A stretch of 64,000 nucleotides of DNA from positions 124,001 through 188,000 of the forward strand of contig JACYUE010000002.1 of the NCBI GenBank assembly GCA_014841595.1. The letters are read 5' to 3'. This document shows, piece after piece, positions 52,330-60,315 of this stretch; the first letter of the stretch is position 1; each line of letters opens with the position of its first letter. The position numbers and the translations under genes are program-made. The notes under the pieces were generated by a model. That model ran no database searches and was not told where the DNA came from. It saw only the letters and a list, made by a program, of their open reading frames with translations. This stretch comes from Oxalobacteraceae sp. CFBP 8761. Lineage in GTDB: Bacteria > Pseudomonadota > Gammaproteobacteria > Burkholderiales > Burkholderiaceae_D.

Positions 52330-52374
52330 TTGTCTTTTTGTTGTCATTAACTTGACATGATCGTTTGCTTTAAT
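52330..52374 (+). promoter_or_regulatory. PHO-box promoter of phoX (three tandem half-sites plus -10)
   Basis: TTGTCTT (52330-52336), TTGTCAT (52341-52347) and TTGACAT (52352-52358) repeat with an exact 11-bp period and 4-bp AT-rich spacers, like the PhoB consensus CTGTCAT-N4-CTGTCAT. A TTTAAT -10 element (52369-52374) starts 10 bp after the last repeat, the usual layout where PhoB replaces the -35. The transcript would have a ~100-nt leader before the phoX ATG. Confidence 0.75.
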
Positions 52375-52484
52375 GCATCGGTCCGAGCCGGGGTGGTAAG
52401 GACAGGCGGGCCGCCGCTCAGGCGCTGCCAACATTCGAGATGCCGGTCCACCGGCTCGCACGTCCAATCAATGGAGAAGTACAC

Positions 52485-53987
52485 ATGAACAACCACGACA
52501 CGTCGCCGTCGCGCCGCAACCTGCTCAAGGGCATCGCCGGCGCCAGCGCGCTGCCATTCGTCGGCGCCTTCGCCGCGTTGCACGCCCGTGAAGCGGCCGC
52601 CGCCAATGGCGTCACCGCGCTGGTCGACAGCCCGTACGGCCCGATCGCGCCGACCAATGACCTGAGCACCGGCCTGCCGCTGCTGCAACTGCCGCCCGGC
52701 TTCACGTACAAGAGCTATGGCTGGCGCGGCGACATCATGACCGACGGCCGGCCATGCCCGGCGGGCCACGACGGCATGGGCGTGATCGCCACGCGCAAGG
52801 TCGGCCGCAGCACCGAGCAGGTGTTGGTGCGCAATCATGAAATCACCAGCAGTGCAGCTGGCAATTTCATCAACGCCTACAGCTTCTACGACGGCGGCAC
52901 GATCAACACGACCACGACCAACCGCTCGTGCGGCGGCACCACCAACCTGGTATTCCGCGATGGCGACTGGGTCAGCATGACGCCAAGTCTGGGCGGCACG
53001 CAGCAGAACTGCGCCGGCGGCGTCACGCCATGGGGCACCTGGCTCACCTGCGAAGAAGTCGGTTCCGACGCCATCACCGCCGGCGGCAAGAAGCACGGCT
53101 ACGTGTTCGAAGTGACCGCCGATCCGCGCCAGACGACTGGCCAGCCGATCGTGAACATGGGCCGCTTCGCGCACGAAGCCGCCGCCGTCGATCCGACCAA
53201 CTGCAATGTCTACCTGACCGAAGACTCGTCCGGCAAGTCGGGCTTCTACCGCTACGTACCCGACATCAAGACCGGCGCGGCCGGTTCACTGGCGCGCGGC
53301 GGCGTGCTCGAGATGGCGAAGGTCAAGGGCGTCAACAACGTCAACCTGGCCACTGCGTCGGTCGACCTGACGTACGAACTGGAATGGGTGTCGATCCCGA
53401 ACCCGGACGCCAACCGCGGCAACAGCGTCGGCTTGAATGGCCAGGCGATCAGCAATGCCGCCGGTCCGTTCAACCAGGGCTGGGCCAAGGGTGCGCTGCG
53501 CATGAACCGCGGCGAAGGCATCTTCTACACCAAGGGCAAGCTGTACGTGATGGACACGTCGGGCGGCCCGGTCAACCGCGGCGCGATCTGGGAACTGGAC
53601 CTGGCCAGCCAGACGCTCAAGTGCATCTATTCGAGCCCGAGCCCGCTGATCGGCAATATGGGCGACAACCTGGCCGTCAGCCCGCGCGATGGCCTGCTGA
53701 TCTGCGAAGACTCGTCCAGCCCGATCACCGACACCTTCGGCTTCGGCCAGCGCCTGATGGGTCTGACGGGCGCCGGTGATGCGTACATCTTTGCCAAGAA
53801 CAACGTGAACCTGACGGCGGCCCAGCTGACCGCCGCCGGCAAATTGACGACGCTGGCCGGCGATGGCCGCGGTAATGAATTTGCCGGCGCCTGCTTCGAT
53901 CCGACCGGCCGCTACCTGTTCGTCAATATCCAGACGCCAGGCATCACCTTCGCGATCTCGGGTCCGTGGGCCAAGGGTCCGCTGTAA
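52485..53987 (+). CDS. phoX: PhoX-family (DUF839) phosphatase with Tat signal
   Basis: 500 residues from ATG 52485 with GGAGAAG upstream. A twin-arginine signal SRRNLLKGIAGASALPFVGA starts at residue 8. PhoX-type metal-site motifs are VLVRNHEITSS, WGTWLTCEEVGSD, MGRFAHEAAAVDP and NVYLTEDSSGKSGFYRY, with ISPRDGLLICED-like VSPRDGLLICEDS later. PhoX enzymes are Ca/Fe-dependent alkaline phosphatases exported folded to the periplasm to release phosphate. The gene is shorter than typical PhoX, so the exact substrate class is open. A triple PHO box precedes it and a PEP-CTERM gene follows after 31 bp. Confidence 0.85.
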   Translation: MNNHDTSPSRRNLLKGIAGASALPFVGAFAALHAREAAAANGVTALVDSPYGPIAPTNDLSTGLPLLQLPPGFTYKSYGWRGDIMTDGRPCPAGHDGMGVIATRKVGRSTEQVLVRNHEITSSAAGNFINAYSFYDGGTINTTTTNRSCGGTTNLVFRDGDWVSMTPSLGGTQQNCAGGVTPWGTWLTCEEVGSDAITAGGKKHGYVFEVTADPRQTTGQPIVNMGRFAHEAAAVDPTNCNVYLTEDSSGKSGFYRYVPDIKTGAAGSLARGGVLEMAKVKGVNNVNLATASVDLTYELEWVSIPNPDANRGNSVGLNGQAISNAAGPFNQGWAKGALRMNRGEGIFYTKGKLYVMDTSGGPVNRGAIWELDLASQTLKCIYSSPSPLIGNMGDNLAVSPRDGLLICEDSSSPITDTFGFGQRLMGLTGAGDAYIFAKNNVNLTAAQLTAAGKLTTLAGDGRGNEFAGACFDPTGRYLFVNIQTPGITFAISGPWAKGPL

Positions 53988-54018
53988 TTCTCACCGCATT
54001 CATTCAAGGATATTCACC

Positions 54019-54591
54019 ATGACCATCAACAAATTCATCATCGCCGGCCTGGCTGCACTGGCGTTCTCCACATCGAGCCACGCGGCGCTGCTGGTCAACT
54101 CGAACAGCGCGGCAGGCAATGTCGTGACCGATTACAGCGTCGCCGGCGCCGTGTCGTTCGACTTGGCGCTGGCCAATTTCACTGGCACCACGCTCAACTT
54201 CGTGCTGGAGGAAGCCGACCTGGCTGGACCGCTGAGCCTGAGCGCGATGGTAATCAACCTGAGCGGCATGTCGTTCCCGCAGTTTAACTTTGGCTTGCAG
54301 GGCATCCGTTTCGCTGCGCCGGGCACGGTGTCCGCATTCTCGCAAGCGCTCAGCGTCAACCACTCGTTCTACAACGCGGCGATCACGTTCGCCAATGGCG
54401 AACCGGCCGAGTTCCAGTTCGGGAACCCGACGCTGCTCGATGGCCGCAGCGACTGGCTGCTCGACACCAGCGGCATGCGCGCCGGCGACACGTTCTCGAT
54501 CGTGGCCGAAGTGCCGGAACCGTCGACGATCGCGCTGATGCTGCCGTTGCTGCTGGGTGGCTTGATGGTGGCCCGTCGCCGTCAGGGCTGA
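54019..54591 (+). CDS. PEP-CTERM sorting domain protein
   Basis: 190 residues from ATG 54019 (AGGA upstream). N-terminal signal FIIAGLAALAFSTSSHAA; a beta-rich middle (YSVAGAVSFDLALANFTG, LNFVLEEADLAGPLSLSAM); and a C-terminal sorting tag VPEPSTIALMLPLLLGGLMV followed by ARRRQG. Such proteins are handled by an exosortase (EpsH/XrtA type) and delivered to the cell surface or exopolysaccharide. No exosortase gene is in the window. It lies 31 bp behind phoX with no terminator between, so it is probably in the same phosphate-regulated transcript. Confidence 0.9.
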   Translation: MTINKFIIAGLAALAFSTSSHAALLVNSNSAAGNVVTDYSVAGAVSFDLALANFTGTTLNFVLEEADLAGPLSLSAMVINLSGMSFPQFNFGLQGIRFAAPGTVSAFSQALSVNHSFYNAAITFANGEPAEFQFGNPTLLDGRSDWLLDTSGMRAGDTFSIVAEVPEPSTIALMLPLLLGGLMVARRRQG

Positions 54592-54610
54592 TCGGGCTGG
54601 TTACTGGCAT

Positions 54611-54637
54611 AGCGTGGGCGGAATATCCGCCCACGCT
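54611..54637. terminator. Bidirectional hairpin after the PEP-CTERM gene
   Basis: AGCGTGGGCGGA (54611-54622) and TCCGCCCACGCT (54626-54637) form a perfect 12-bp stem with a 3-nt loop between convergent genes. No T-run follows in either direction. Confidence 0.7.
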
Positions 54638-54644
54638 GCCGGTA

Positions 54645-55490
54645 TTACGGGCGTTGAGGATTCACGGCCCGCATCGCCTCGCGTTGCGCAGCAAGCACCT
54701 CCGATGCGCGCAGGATCTGCGCGATCCGGCTGACCTGGTCGGACGGCGGCTGCTTCACCAGCGTCACCAGCACGCCCAGGCCGACGGCGAACACAACCGC
54801 CGACTGCACTGCAGTACTGATCCGCAACACGCGCCCCGGCAGCATCAGCAGGGCGCCGATGGCAATCCCGGCGAGGGCACCACCGATGTGGGCCGCATTG
54901 TCGGTGCCGGTCATCAGAAAGCCCATGCCGATATTCAGCGCCACCACCTGGAAGATGACCTTCAATTCGATTTTGGCCGCCGTGCCGGCGCACAGTGCAT
55001 GTACCAGCAGGGCGCCGGATGCGCCGAGCAGCGCGCCGGATGCGCCGATGCTGACCGTGGTCGCGAAATGCGGCGTGAAGCCCATGGCCGATGGCACCAG
55101 GTCGTAGCCCATATTGCGTACGGCCACGCTTGCATACCACCAGGCGCTGGCCAGCCCGCCGAACAGGCCGGACAACAGATAGATCAAGGTAAAGCGGGTA
55201 CGGCCCCAGACCGCTTCGGACAATGGACCGATCTGCGACAGCATGAACATGTTCAGGCCAAGGTGCAGCGCGCCACCGTGCAGGAACATCGACGTGACAA
55301 GCCGCGTCCAGTCGCCGGTGAGGGTGTAGGGGCCGAGGTTGCCGCCCCAGGCAGTCAGGTCGGCCGGGCGGGGCGACATCCAGTCGACGCCGTTCATGCC
55401 CAGATACACCCAGGCGCCGATATTGAGCAGGATGAACCAGAAGGTGGGGGTGGTGAAAAGGCTCGGGCGCGTGCCCGGTGTTGTCTGCAT
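54645..55490 (-). CDS. Rhomboid family intramembrane serine protease
   Basis: 281 residues from ATG 55490. Six or seven hydrophobic helices; WTRLVTSMFLHGGALHLGLNM is the rhomboid L1/TM2 signature (HGGxxHLxxN), the catalytic Ser is in SIGASGALLGASGALL, and the catalytic His in NAAHIGGALAG. It cleaves transmembrane proteins within the membrane; the substrate is unknown. The GASGALL stretch is doubled by an almost exact 21-bp tandem repeat. The 348-bp gap to mscS (55491-55838) carries three inverted repeats and a short ATGCGCC tandem repeat. Confidence 0.92.
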   Translation of the reverse strand: MQTTPGTRPSLFTTPTFWFILLNIGAWVYLGMNGVDWMSPRPADLTAWGGNLGPYTLTGDWTRLVTSMFLHGGALHLGLNMFMLSQIGPLSEAVWGRTRFTLIYLLSGLFGGLASAWWYASVAVRNMGYDLVPSAMGFTPHFATTVSIGASGALLGASGALLVHALCAGTAAKIELKVIFQVVALNIGMGFLMTGTDNAAHIGGALAGIAIGALLMLPGRVLRISTAVQSAVVFAVGLGVLVTLVKQPPSDQVSRIAQILRASEVLAAQREAMRAVNPQRP

Positions 55491-55643
55491 GATTGTTACC
55501 GAAAATAAATTATCGGTGAAAATAGCACCTTTCAACGAAGCCGTCGATTCGATATGGCTCGTTCATTGCCAATCGCCTGCGACACCCTTGCGCTGCCAGC
55601 AATAGTGCGGGCATGACATCGGCAGGATGCTAGACTTTGGGTC

Positions 55644-55755
55644 CCGGACACCACTGTCCGGCCATCGAACCGATCGCATCGCACGTTCGGGCCAGCAAGT
55701 TGGCCCGGACACCGCGTGTCCGTCACTGCGCATCCGCAGACACGTCATGTCGCGG
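55644..55755. promoter_or_regulatory. Array of three phased inverted repeats (GACA-N4/5-TGTC)
   Basis: Site 1: CCGGACA-CCAC-TGTCCGG (55644-55661). Site 2: CGGACAC-CGC-GTGTCCG (55706-55722). Site 3: CCGC-A-GACA-CGTCA-TGTC-GCGG (55734-55755). The GACA cores start at 55647, 55708 and 55739, i.e. 61 and 31 bp apart, close to whole helical turns, so all lie on one face of the DNA. This looks like an operator or enhancer array in the divergent region between the rhomboid and mscS genes. The binding protein is unknown. Confidence 0.55.
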
Positions 55756-55838
55756 CGACAGCACCGTTGCTCCTGCCCGGCTGACGCCATTCAATATGCG
55801 CCATGCGCCATGCGATCAAACACGTGCAAGGAGTCGTT

Positions 55839-57563
55839 TTGAATAGAATATGTTCCATGAGATTACTGGTCTCGCTGTCCCTGGCATTATTGCTGGGGCT
55901 TACCCAACCGCCGGCGTTTGCCGCCGGCCAGGATGCCGAGGCGCCCGCCGCCGCCGAACCTGCCGTCCCCGATCCGCTCAAGCGCGAGACCCCGCGCTCC
56001 ATGGTCTCCGGCCTGCTCGGCGCGCTTGGCCAATCCGACTACGATCGCACCGCGCTGTACTTCGACTTGCCACCAGCAACCAGCTCACGCCAGCGCACCA
56101 ACGCGGTGGAACAGGCGCGCGCGTTCCATGCGGTGCTGGACGATGGCGGCACGCTCGATACCTTCATCACGCTCTCCAATGACCCCAACGGCAAGGTGAG
56201 CGACGACTTGCCGGTCGATCAGGAGCGCGTGGGCGAGATCGCCATCCAGGACAAGAAAATCCCGGTGCTGCTCACGAAAGGGCAGGACGGCGAGCATCAG
56301 GTATGGCGCGTCTCGCGCGAGACGCTGACCCAGATCACCGCGGCCACCAAGCGTGCGCCCGTGGTCACTGAGCCTGCGGCCGACCAGGTCGTCGTCGCCG
56401 GTGCGCCGCTGAAGGATTGGGCGTTGTTGCTGGGCCTTGGCGTGCTGGTGTTCGGCGGTCTGTGGATGCTGTCGGCGCTGATCGTGTTCTGCATGCGCAA
56501 GCTCGTGCCCGACCCGGAAGCCAATGGCCTGTACCGCTTCTTTGAGGCGGCTCTGCCGCCGGTGAGCCTGTTGATCGCCGTCGGCGTGTTCTACAACTGG
56601 GCCGAGCAGCTGCCGGTGTCGATCGTGGCGCGTCAGACCTTGCTGCGCTATACCGGCATCGTCTCCGTCATCGCGCTGGTGTGGTTCGGCCTGCGGCTGG
56701 TCGACGCGATCTCGGAACTGGCGATCGCCCGCATGCAGCGCAGCCAGCGGCGTCAGGTCATTTCGGTCATCACGCTGGCGCGCCGCGCCGCCAAGGTCAT
56801 CCTGCTGGCGTTTTCGTGCATTGCGATCCTGAGCACCTTCGGCATCGACGTCACGACGGGGATTGCGGCCCTCGGTATCGGTGGTATCGCGCTGGCGCTG
56901 GGCGCCCAGAAGACGGTGGAAAACCTGGTCGGCAGCGTGACCGTGATTGCCGACCGCCCGATGCAGGTGGGCGACTTCATCAAGGTCGGCGACGTGGTGG
57001 GCACCGTGGAAGACGTCGGCATCCGCTCGACCCGCATCCGCACCAACGAGCGCACGGTGGTGACGATTCCGAACGGCGACCTGTCGGCGCGCCAGATCGA
57101 AAACTACGCCGCGCGCGACCGGTTCCTGTTCAATCCCGTGATCGCGATCGCTTATGGCAACTCGTCGGCCAAGCTGAAGGAAGCGATTTCCATCGTCCAG
57201 CAAGTTCTCGCTGAAGAAAAGAACATGGCGGAAGGGCACCGCGCGCGTCTGGGCAGCATCAGCGAGCGCGCCTTCAACATCGAGGTGTTTTCCCACATCG
57301 ACGTGCACGAGTTCGACACGCAGGTGATCATTCGCGAAAAGCTGCTGCTGACGATCTTCGAGCGGCTGGAAGCGGCTGACATCAGCCTGGCGTTCCCGAC
57401 CCAGACCATCGTGTTCTCGCCGTCACAGCTCGAGGCGGTCAGGGGCGGGCCTGCGGCCAACGGCGATGCGACCGATGCGGACGATACGAACGAGAAGGCC
57501 GACGCCGTCGCTATCGCGCCGCCAGCCGTGTGGACTGGCGCTACGCAGCCGCCTCGTACGTGA
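55839..57563 (+). CDS. MscS-family mechanosensitive ion channel
   Basis: 574 residues from a TTG at 55839, 5 nt after a perfect AAGGAG; ATG 55857 is 23 nt away from it and less likely. Signal peptide LLVSLSLALLLGLTQPPAFA, a periplasmic domain (~40-190), transmembrane helices (WALLLGLGVLVFGGLWMLSALI, VSLLIAVGVFYNW, YTGIVSVIALVWFGLRLV), the pore helix GIAALGIGGIALALGAQKTV and the beta domain DFIKVGDVVGTVEDVGIRST. It releases solutes on osmotic downshock or senses membrane tension. The 3' end overlaps the convergent oxyR by 23 bp. Longer than E. coli MscS (286), like YnaI/YbdG-type relatives. Confidence 0.92.
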   Translation: MNRICSMRLLVSLSLALLLGLTQPPAFAAGQDAEAPAAAEPAVPDPLKRETPRSMVSGLLGALGQSDYDRTALYFDLPPATSSRQRTNAVEQARAFHAVLDDGGTLDTFITLSNDPNGKVSDDLPVDQERVGEIAIQDKKIPVLLTKGQDGEHQVWRVSRETLTQITAATKRAPVVTEPAADQVVVAGAPLKDWALLLGLGVLVFGGLWMLSALIVFCMRKLVPDPEANGLYRFFEAALPPVSLLIAVGVFYNWAEQLPVSIVARQTLLRYTGIVSVIALVWFGLRLVDAISELAIARMQRSQRRQVISVITLARRAAKVILLAFSCIAILSTFGIDVTTGIAALGIGGIALALGAQKTVENLVGSVTVIADRPMQVGDFIKVGDVVGTVEDVGIRSTRIRTNERTVVTIPNGDLSARQIENYAARDRFLFNPVIAIAYGNSSAKLKEAISIVQQVLAEEKNMAEGHRARLGSISERAFNIEVFSHIDVHEFDTQVIIREKLLLTIFERLEAADISLAFPTQTIVFSPSQLEAVRGGPAANGDATDADDTNEKADAVAIAPPAVWTGATQPPRT

Positions 57564-58488
57564 TCATCTCCACGCCAGCGAGCTGACATTCACTCACCGC
57601 CTGCATCACCGCATCGATGGCAGCGCGGCGGGTGAAGCTCTTGCGCCAGGCGATCACGACGCGGCGCGACGGCGCCGGCCTGGTGAACGGCACATAGGCC
57701 AGCAAGCCGTTCGACTCGCTCAGGTCGGTCACCGACGCACGCGGCAGCACCGTCAGACCGATGCCGCTGGCAACCATGTGGCGGATCGTTTCCAGCGACG
57801 AACCTTCGAACGTGCGCTGCATGCCGGTGCCACCGCCCGGCGCCGAGAAGCGCGCCATTTCCGGACACACTTCCAGCACCTGATCGCGGAAGCAGTGGCC
57901 GGCACCGAGCAGCAGCATCGTTTCGCTTTTCAGGTCCTCGGCCGAAATTTCCTTGCGCTTGGCCCACGGGTGGTGTTTCGGCATGGCCACGATGAATGGC
58001 TCGTCGTACAGCGGCTGCACCGCCATGCCATGGTCGGGCAGCGGCAGCGCCATGATCGCGGCGTCGAGCTCGCCCTGGCGCAGCAATTCCAGCAGCTTGT
58101 GCGTGAAATTCTCTTGCAGGATCAGCGGCATCTGCGGGACCGTGTCGATCAGGTTTTTCACGAGTGGCGGCAGCAGGTACGGGCCGATCGTGTAGATCAC
58201 GCCCAGGCGCAGCGGGCCAGCCAGCGGGTCCTTGTTCTGCTTGGCCAGTTCCTTGATGGCAGCGGTCTGTTCCAGCACGCGCTCGGCCTGCGCCACGATC
58301 TGGGCGCCCAGGGGCGTGACGGAGACTTCGGAACCGCCGCGCTCGAACAGCAGCACGCCCAGCTCGTCTTCCAGCTTCTTGATGGCGACCGACAGCGTGG
58401 GCTGGGCCACGAAACAGGCTTCGGCCGCGTGGCCGAAGTGCTTGGCGCGGGCGACGGCGACAATGTATTTCAACTCGGTCAGGGTCAT
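57541..58488 (-). CDS. oxyR: Hydrogen peroxide-responsive LysR regulator OxyR
   Basis: 315 residues. N-terminal LysR helix-turn-helix (TELKYIVAVARAKHFGHAAE, CFVAQPTLSVAIKKLEDELG). The redox pair C199 and C208 lies in GHCFRDQVLEVC at exactly the E. coli OxyR positions, with RHMVASGIGLTVLP after it. Oxidation forms a disulfide and switches on peroxide defence genes. Start ATG 58488. Its stop codon lies inside the mscS coding end (23-bp antisense overlap). A palindrome resembling half an OxyR site lies in the upstream gap. Confidence 0.94.
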   Translation of the reverse strand: MTLTELKYIVAVARAKHFGHAAEACFVAQPTLSVAIKKLEDELGVLLFERGGSEVSVTPLGAQIVAQAERVLEQTAAIKELAKQNKDPLAGPLRLGVIYTIGPYLLPPLVKNLIDTVPQMPLILQENFTHKLLELLRQGELDAAIMALPLPDHGMAVQPLYDEPFIVAMPKHHPWAKRKEISAEDLKSETMLLLGAGHCFRDQVLEVCPEMARFSAPGGGTGMQRTFEGSSLETIRHMVASGIGLTVLPRASVTDLSESNGLLAYVPFTRPAPSRRVVIAWRKSFTRRAAIDAVMQAVSECQLAGVEMITYEAAA

Positions 58489-58597
58489 GGTAGGCGTCTC
58501 GACTAGGCGCACTGCCGGCGCCTCGCGAGAGCGGGGCAGCACGGCGTGCGTCATGAAATAATGGTGTAGCGAGAATGATAGTCGATATAATCTCTTG

Positions 58598-58612
58598 ATA
58601 GGCTCCGCCTAT
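58598..58612. promoter_or_regulatory. OxyR-like half site ATAG-N7-CTAT
   Basis: ATAGGCTCCGCCTAT (58598-58612) matches one dimer unit of the OxyR consensus (ATAG-N7-CTAT repeated twice); the expected second unit upstream is degenerate. It sits 110 bp from the oxyR start and just upstream of the pilU-like gene, behind a TATAAT at 58586-58591. It could instead be an RNA hairpin in the leader. Confidence 0.35.
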
Positions 58613-58634
58613 GCATCTTTTCTGAAAGGCCCGC

Positions 58635-59825
58635 ATGTCCACCACGTTTGGCCCGGCGGAAGCCCAGGTCTATATCCATAAACTGCTCACGGTGATGCAT
58701 CACCAGGGCGGTTCCGACCTTTTCATTTCGGCTGATTTCCCGCCGAGCATGAAATACCAGGGCGCCATGAAAGCCCTCAGCCAGCAGCGCCTGAGCGGCG
58801 AAGTCACGCGCGCGCTCGCGATCTCGCTGATGAACGAGCGCCAGCGCGCCGAGTTCGAGACCGAAATGGAGTGCAATTTCGCGATTTCACTGCCCAACGT
58901 CTGCCGCTTCCGCGTGAATGTCTACGTGCAGCAGCAAAGCGTCGGCATGGTGGTGCGCACCATCTCATCCGAGATCCCCAACTTTGAAAAGCTCGACCTG
59001 CCCGAAGTGCTCAAGGATGTCGTGATGACCAAGCGCGGCCTGGTGCTGGTCGTGGGCGGTACGGGCTCGGGCAAGTCGACGACGCTGGCGGCGATGATCG
59101 ACTACCGCAACAACAATTCGGCCGGCCACATCATCACGGTGGAAGACCCGGTCGAATACGTCCACAAGAACAAGAACTGCCTGATCACGCACCGCGAAGT
59201 GGGCGTCGATACGCTGTCGTGGCACAACGCGCTGAAGAACACGCTGCGCCAGGCGCCGGACGTGATCCTGATCGGCGAGATCCGCGACACCGAAACGATG
59301 GAGCACGCGATCGCGTTCGCCGAAACGGGCCACCTGTGCCTGGGCACGCTGCACGCGAACAATGCCAACCAGACGATGGACCGGATCATCAACTTCTTCC
59401 CCGAAGAGCGGCGCAACCAGCTCTTGATGGACCTGTCGTCGAACCTGCGCGCGATTGTCTCGCAGCGCCTGGTGCGTACCGAGGACGGCAAGGGCCGCAA
59501 GGCCGCCATCGAAATCCTGCTCAACACGCCGACGATTGCCGAGATGATCCTGAAAGGGAACTTCCAGAGCATCAAGGAGATCATGCACAAGTCGCGCGAG
59601 CTCGGCATGTGCACGTTCGACCAGGCCTTGTTCGAGCTGTATAACAAGGGCTTCATCAGCTACGACGAAGCGATCCGCAATGCTGACTCGGCCAACGGCC
59701 TGCGGCTGCAGGTCAAGCTGTCGGGCGAGCGCAAGGAGCCGGGGCTGCCTGCCGGCGCCGCGCGGCCATCCGAGTTGTCGATGGCACTCGACGAAGAGCC
59801 TGACGACGAACCGCCCAAACACTGA
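58635..59825 (+). CDS. Second PilU-like PilT/PilU ATPase
   Basis: 396 residues. PAS-like N-terminus GGSDLFISADFPPSMKYQG, Walker A GGTGSGKSTTLAAM, Asp box HIITVEDPVEYVH, Walker B APDVILIGEIRDTETM, His box ETGHLCLGTLHANNAN. It matches the PilU encoded at 46436-47572 much more closely than PilT and carries an acidic C-terminal extension (ALDEEPDDEPPKH). It is probably an accessory retraction motor for type IV pili, but lies away from other pil genes, 11 bp before rfaE2. Divergent from oxyR. Confidence 0.9.
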   Translation: MSTTFGPAEAQVYIHKLLTVMHHQGGSDLFISADFPPSMKYQGAMKALSQQRLSGEVTRALAISLMNERQRAEFETEMECNFAISLPNVCRFRVNVYVQQQSVGMVVRTISSEIPNFEKLDLPEVLKDVVMTKRGLVLVVGGTGSGKSTTLAAMIDYRNNNSAGHIITVEDPVEYVHKNKNCLITHREVGVDTLSWHNALKNTLRQAPDVILIGEIRDTETMEHAIAFAETGHLCLGTLHANNANQTMDRIINFFPEERRNQLLMDLSSNLRAIVSQRLVRTEDGKGRKAAIEILLNTPTIAEMILKGNFQSIKEIMHKSRELGMCTFDQALFELYNKGFISYDEAIRNADSANGLRLQVKLSGERKEPGLPAGAARPSELSMALDEEPDDEPPKH

Positions 59826-59836
59826 ACTGAATACCC

Positions 59837-60310
59837 ATGCCTTCATTTGAAAACAAGCTCTGCACGCGCGCCGACCTGGCTGCGCGGATCGCCGCACTGC
59901 CAAAGCCGGTGGTGCTGACCAACGGCGTGTTCGACATCCTGCACCGCGGCCACGTGACCTATCTGGCGCAGGCGCGCGAGCTGGGCGCCTCGCTCGTGGT
60001 GGCGGTCAACACGGATGCGTCCGTCAAGCGGCTGGGCAAGGGCGACGATCGCCCGCACAACACGCTGGCCGATCGCATGGCGGTACTGGCTTCGCTGGAA
60101 TCGGTCAGCCTGGTGGTCGAGTTCGACGAACAGACGGCGCTCGAAGTGGTGCAGGAAGGCCGGCCCGACATCTATGCCAAGGGCGGCGACTACGTGATGG
60201 ACCAGATTCCCGAAGGGCAGGCCGTGCTGGCCTATGGCGGGCGTGCGGTGGCGATCGACTTCGAGCATGACCGCTCGACCACCAAGCTGGTGGCGCGGAT
60301 CCGGGGCTGA
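59837..60310 (+). CDS. rfaE2: D-glycero-beta-D-manno-heptose 1-phosphate adenylyltransferase
   Basis: 157 residues, the stand-alone RfaE2/HldE C-terminal domain. Nucleotidyltransferase motif TNGVFDILHRGHVTYLAQAR, then NTDASVKRLGKGDDRPHN and the family ending DHDRST-type FEHDRSTTKLVARI. It activates heptose 1-phosphate with ATP to ADP-heptose for lipopolysaccharide inner core. The kinase half (RfaE1) is not adjacent. It lies 11 bp behind the pilU-like gene and 5 bp before an aminotransferase gene, so all may share a transcript. Confidence 0.93.
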   Translation: MPSFENKLCTRADLAARIAALPKPVVLTNGVFDILHRGHVTYLAQARELGASLVVAVNTDASVKRLGKGDDRPHNTLADRMAVLASLESVSLVVEFDEQTALEVVQEGRPDIYAKGGDYVMDQIPEGQAVLAYGGRAVAIDFEHDRSTTKLVARIRG

Positions 60311-60315
60311 CCGGC

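Noticed and set aside
55740..55838. Sigma-54 promoter downstream of the GACA/TGTC array
   Set aside because: No GG-N10-GC pair with the expected -24/-12 context was found before the mscS start.
55627..55846. Short plus-strand frames in the rhomboid-mscS gap
   Set aside because: Both cover the inverted-repeat array and lack ribosome sites and protein-like composition.
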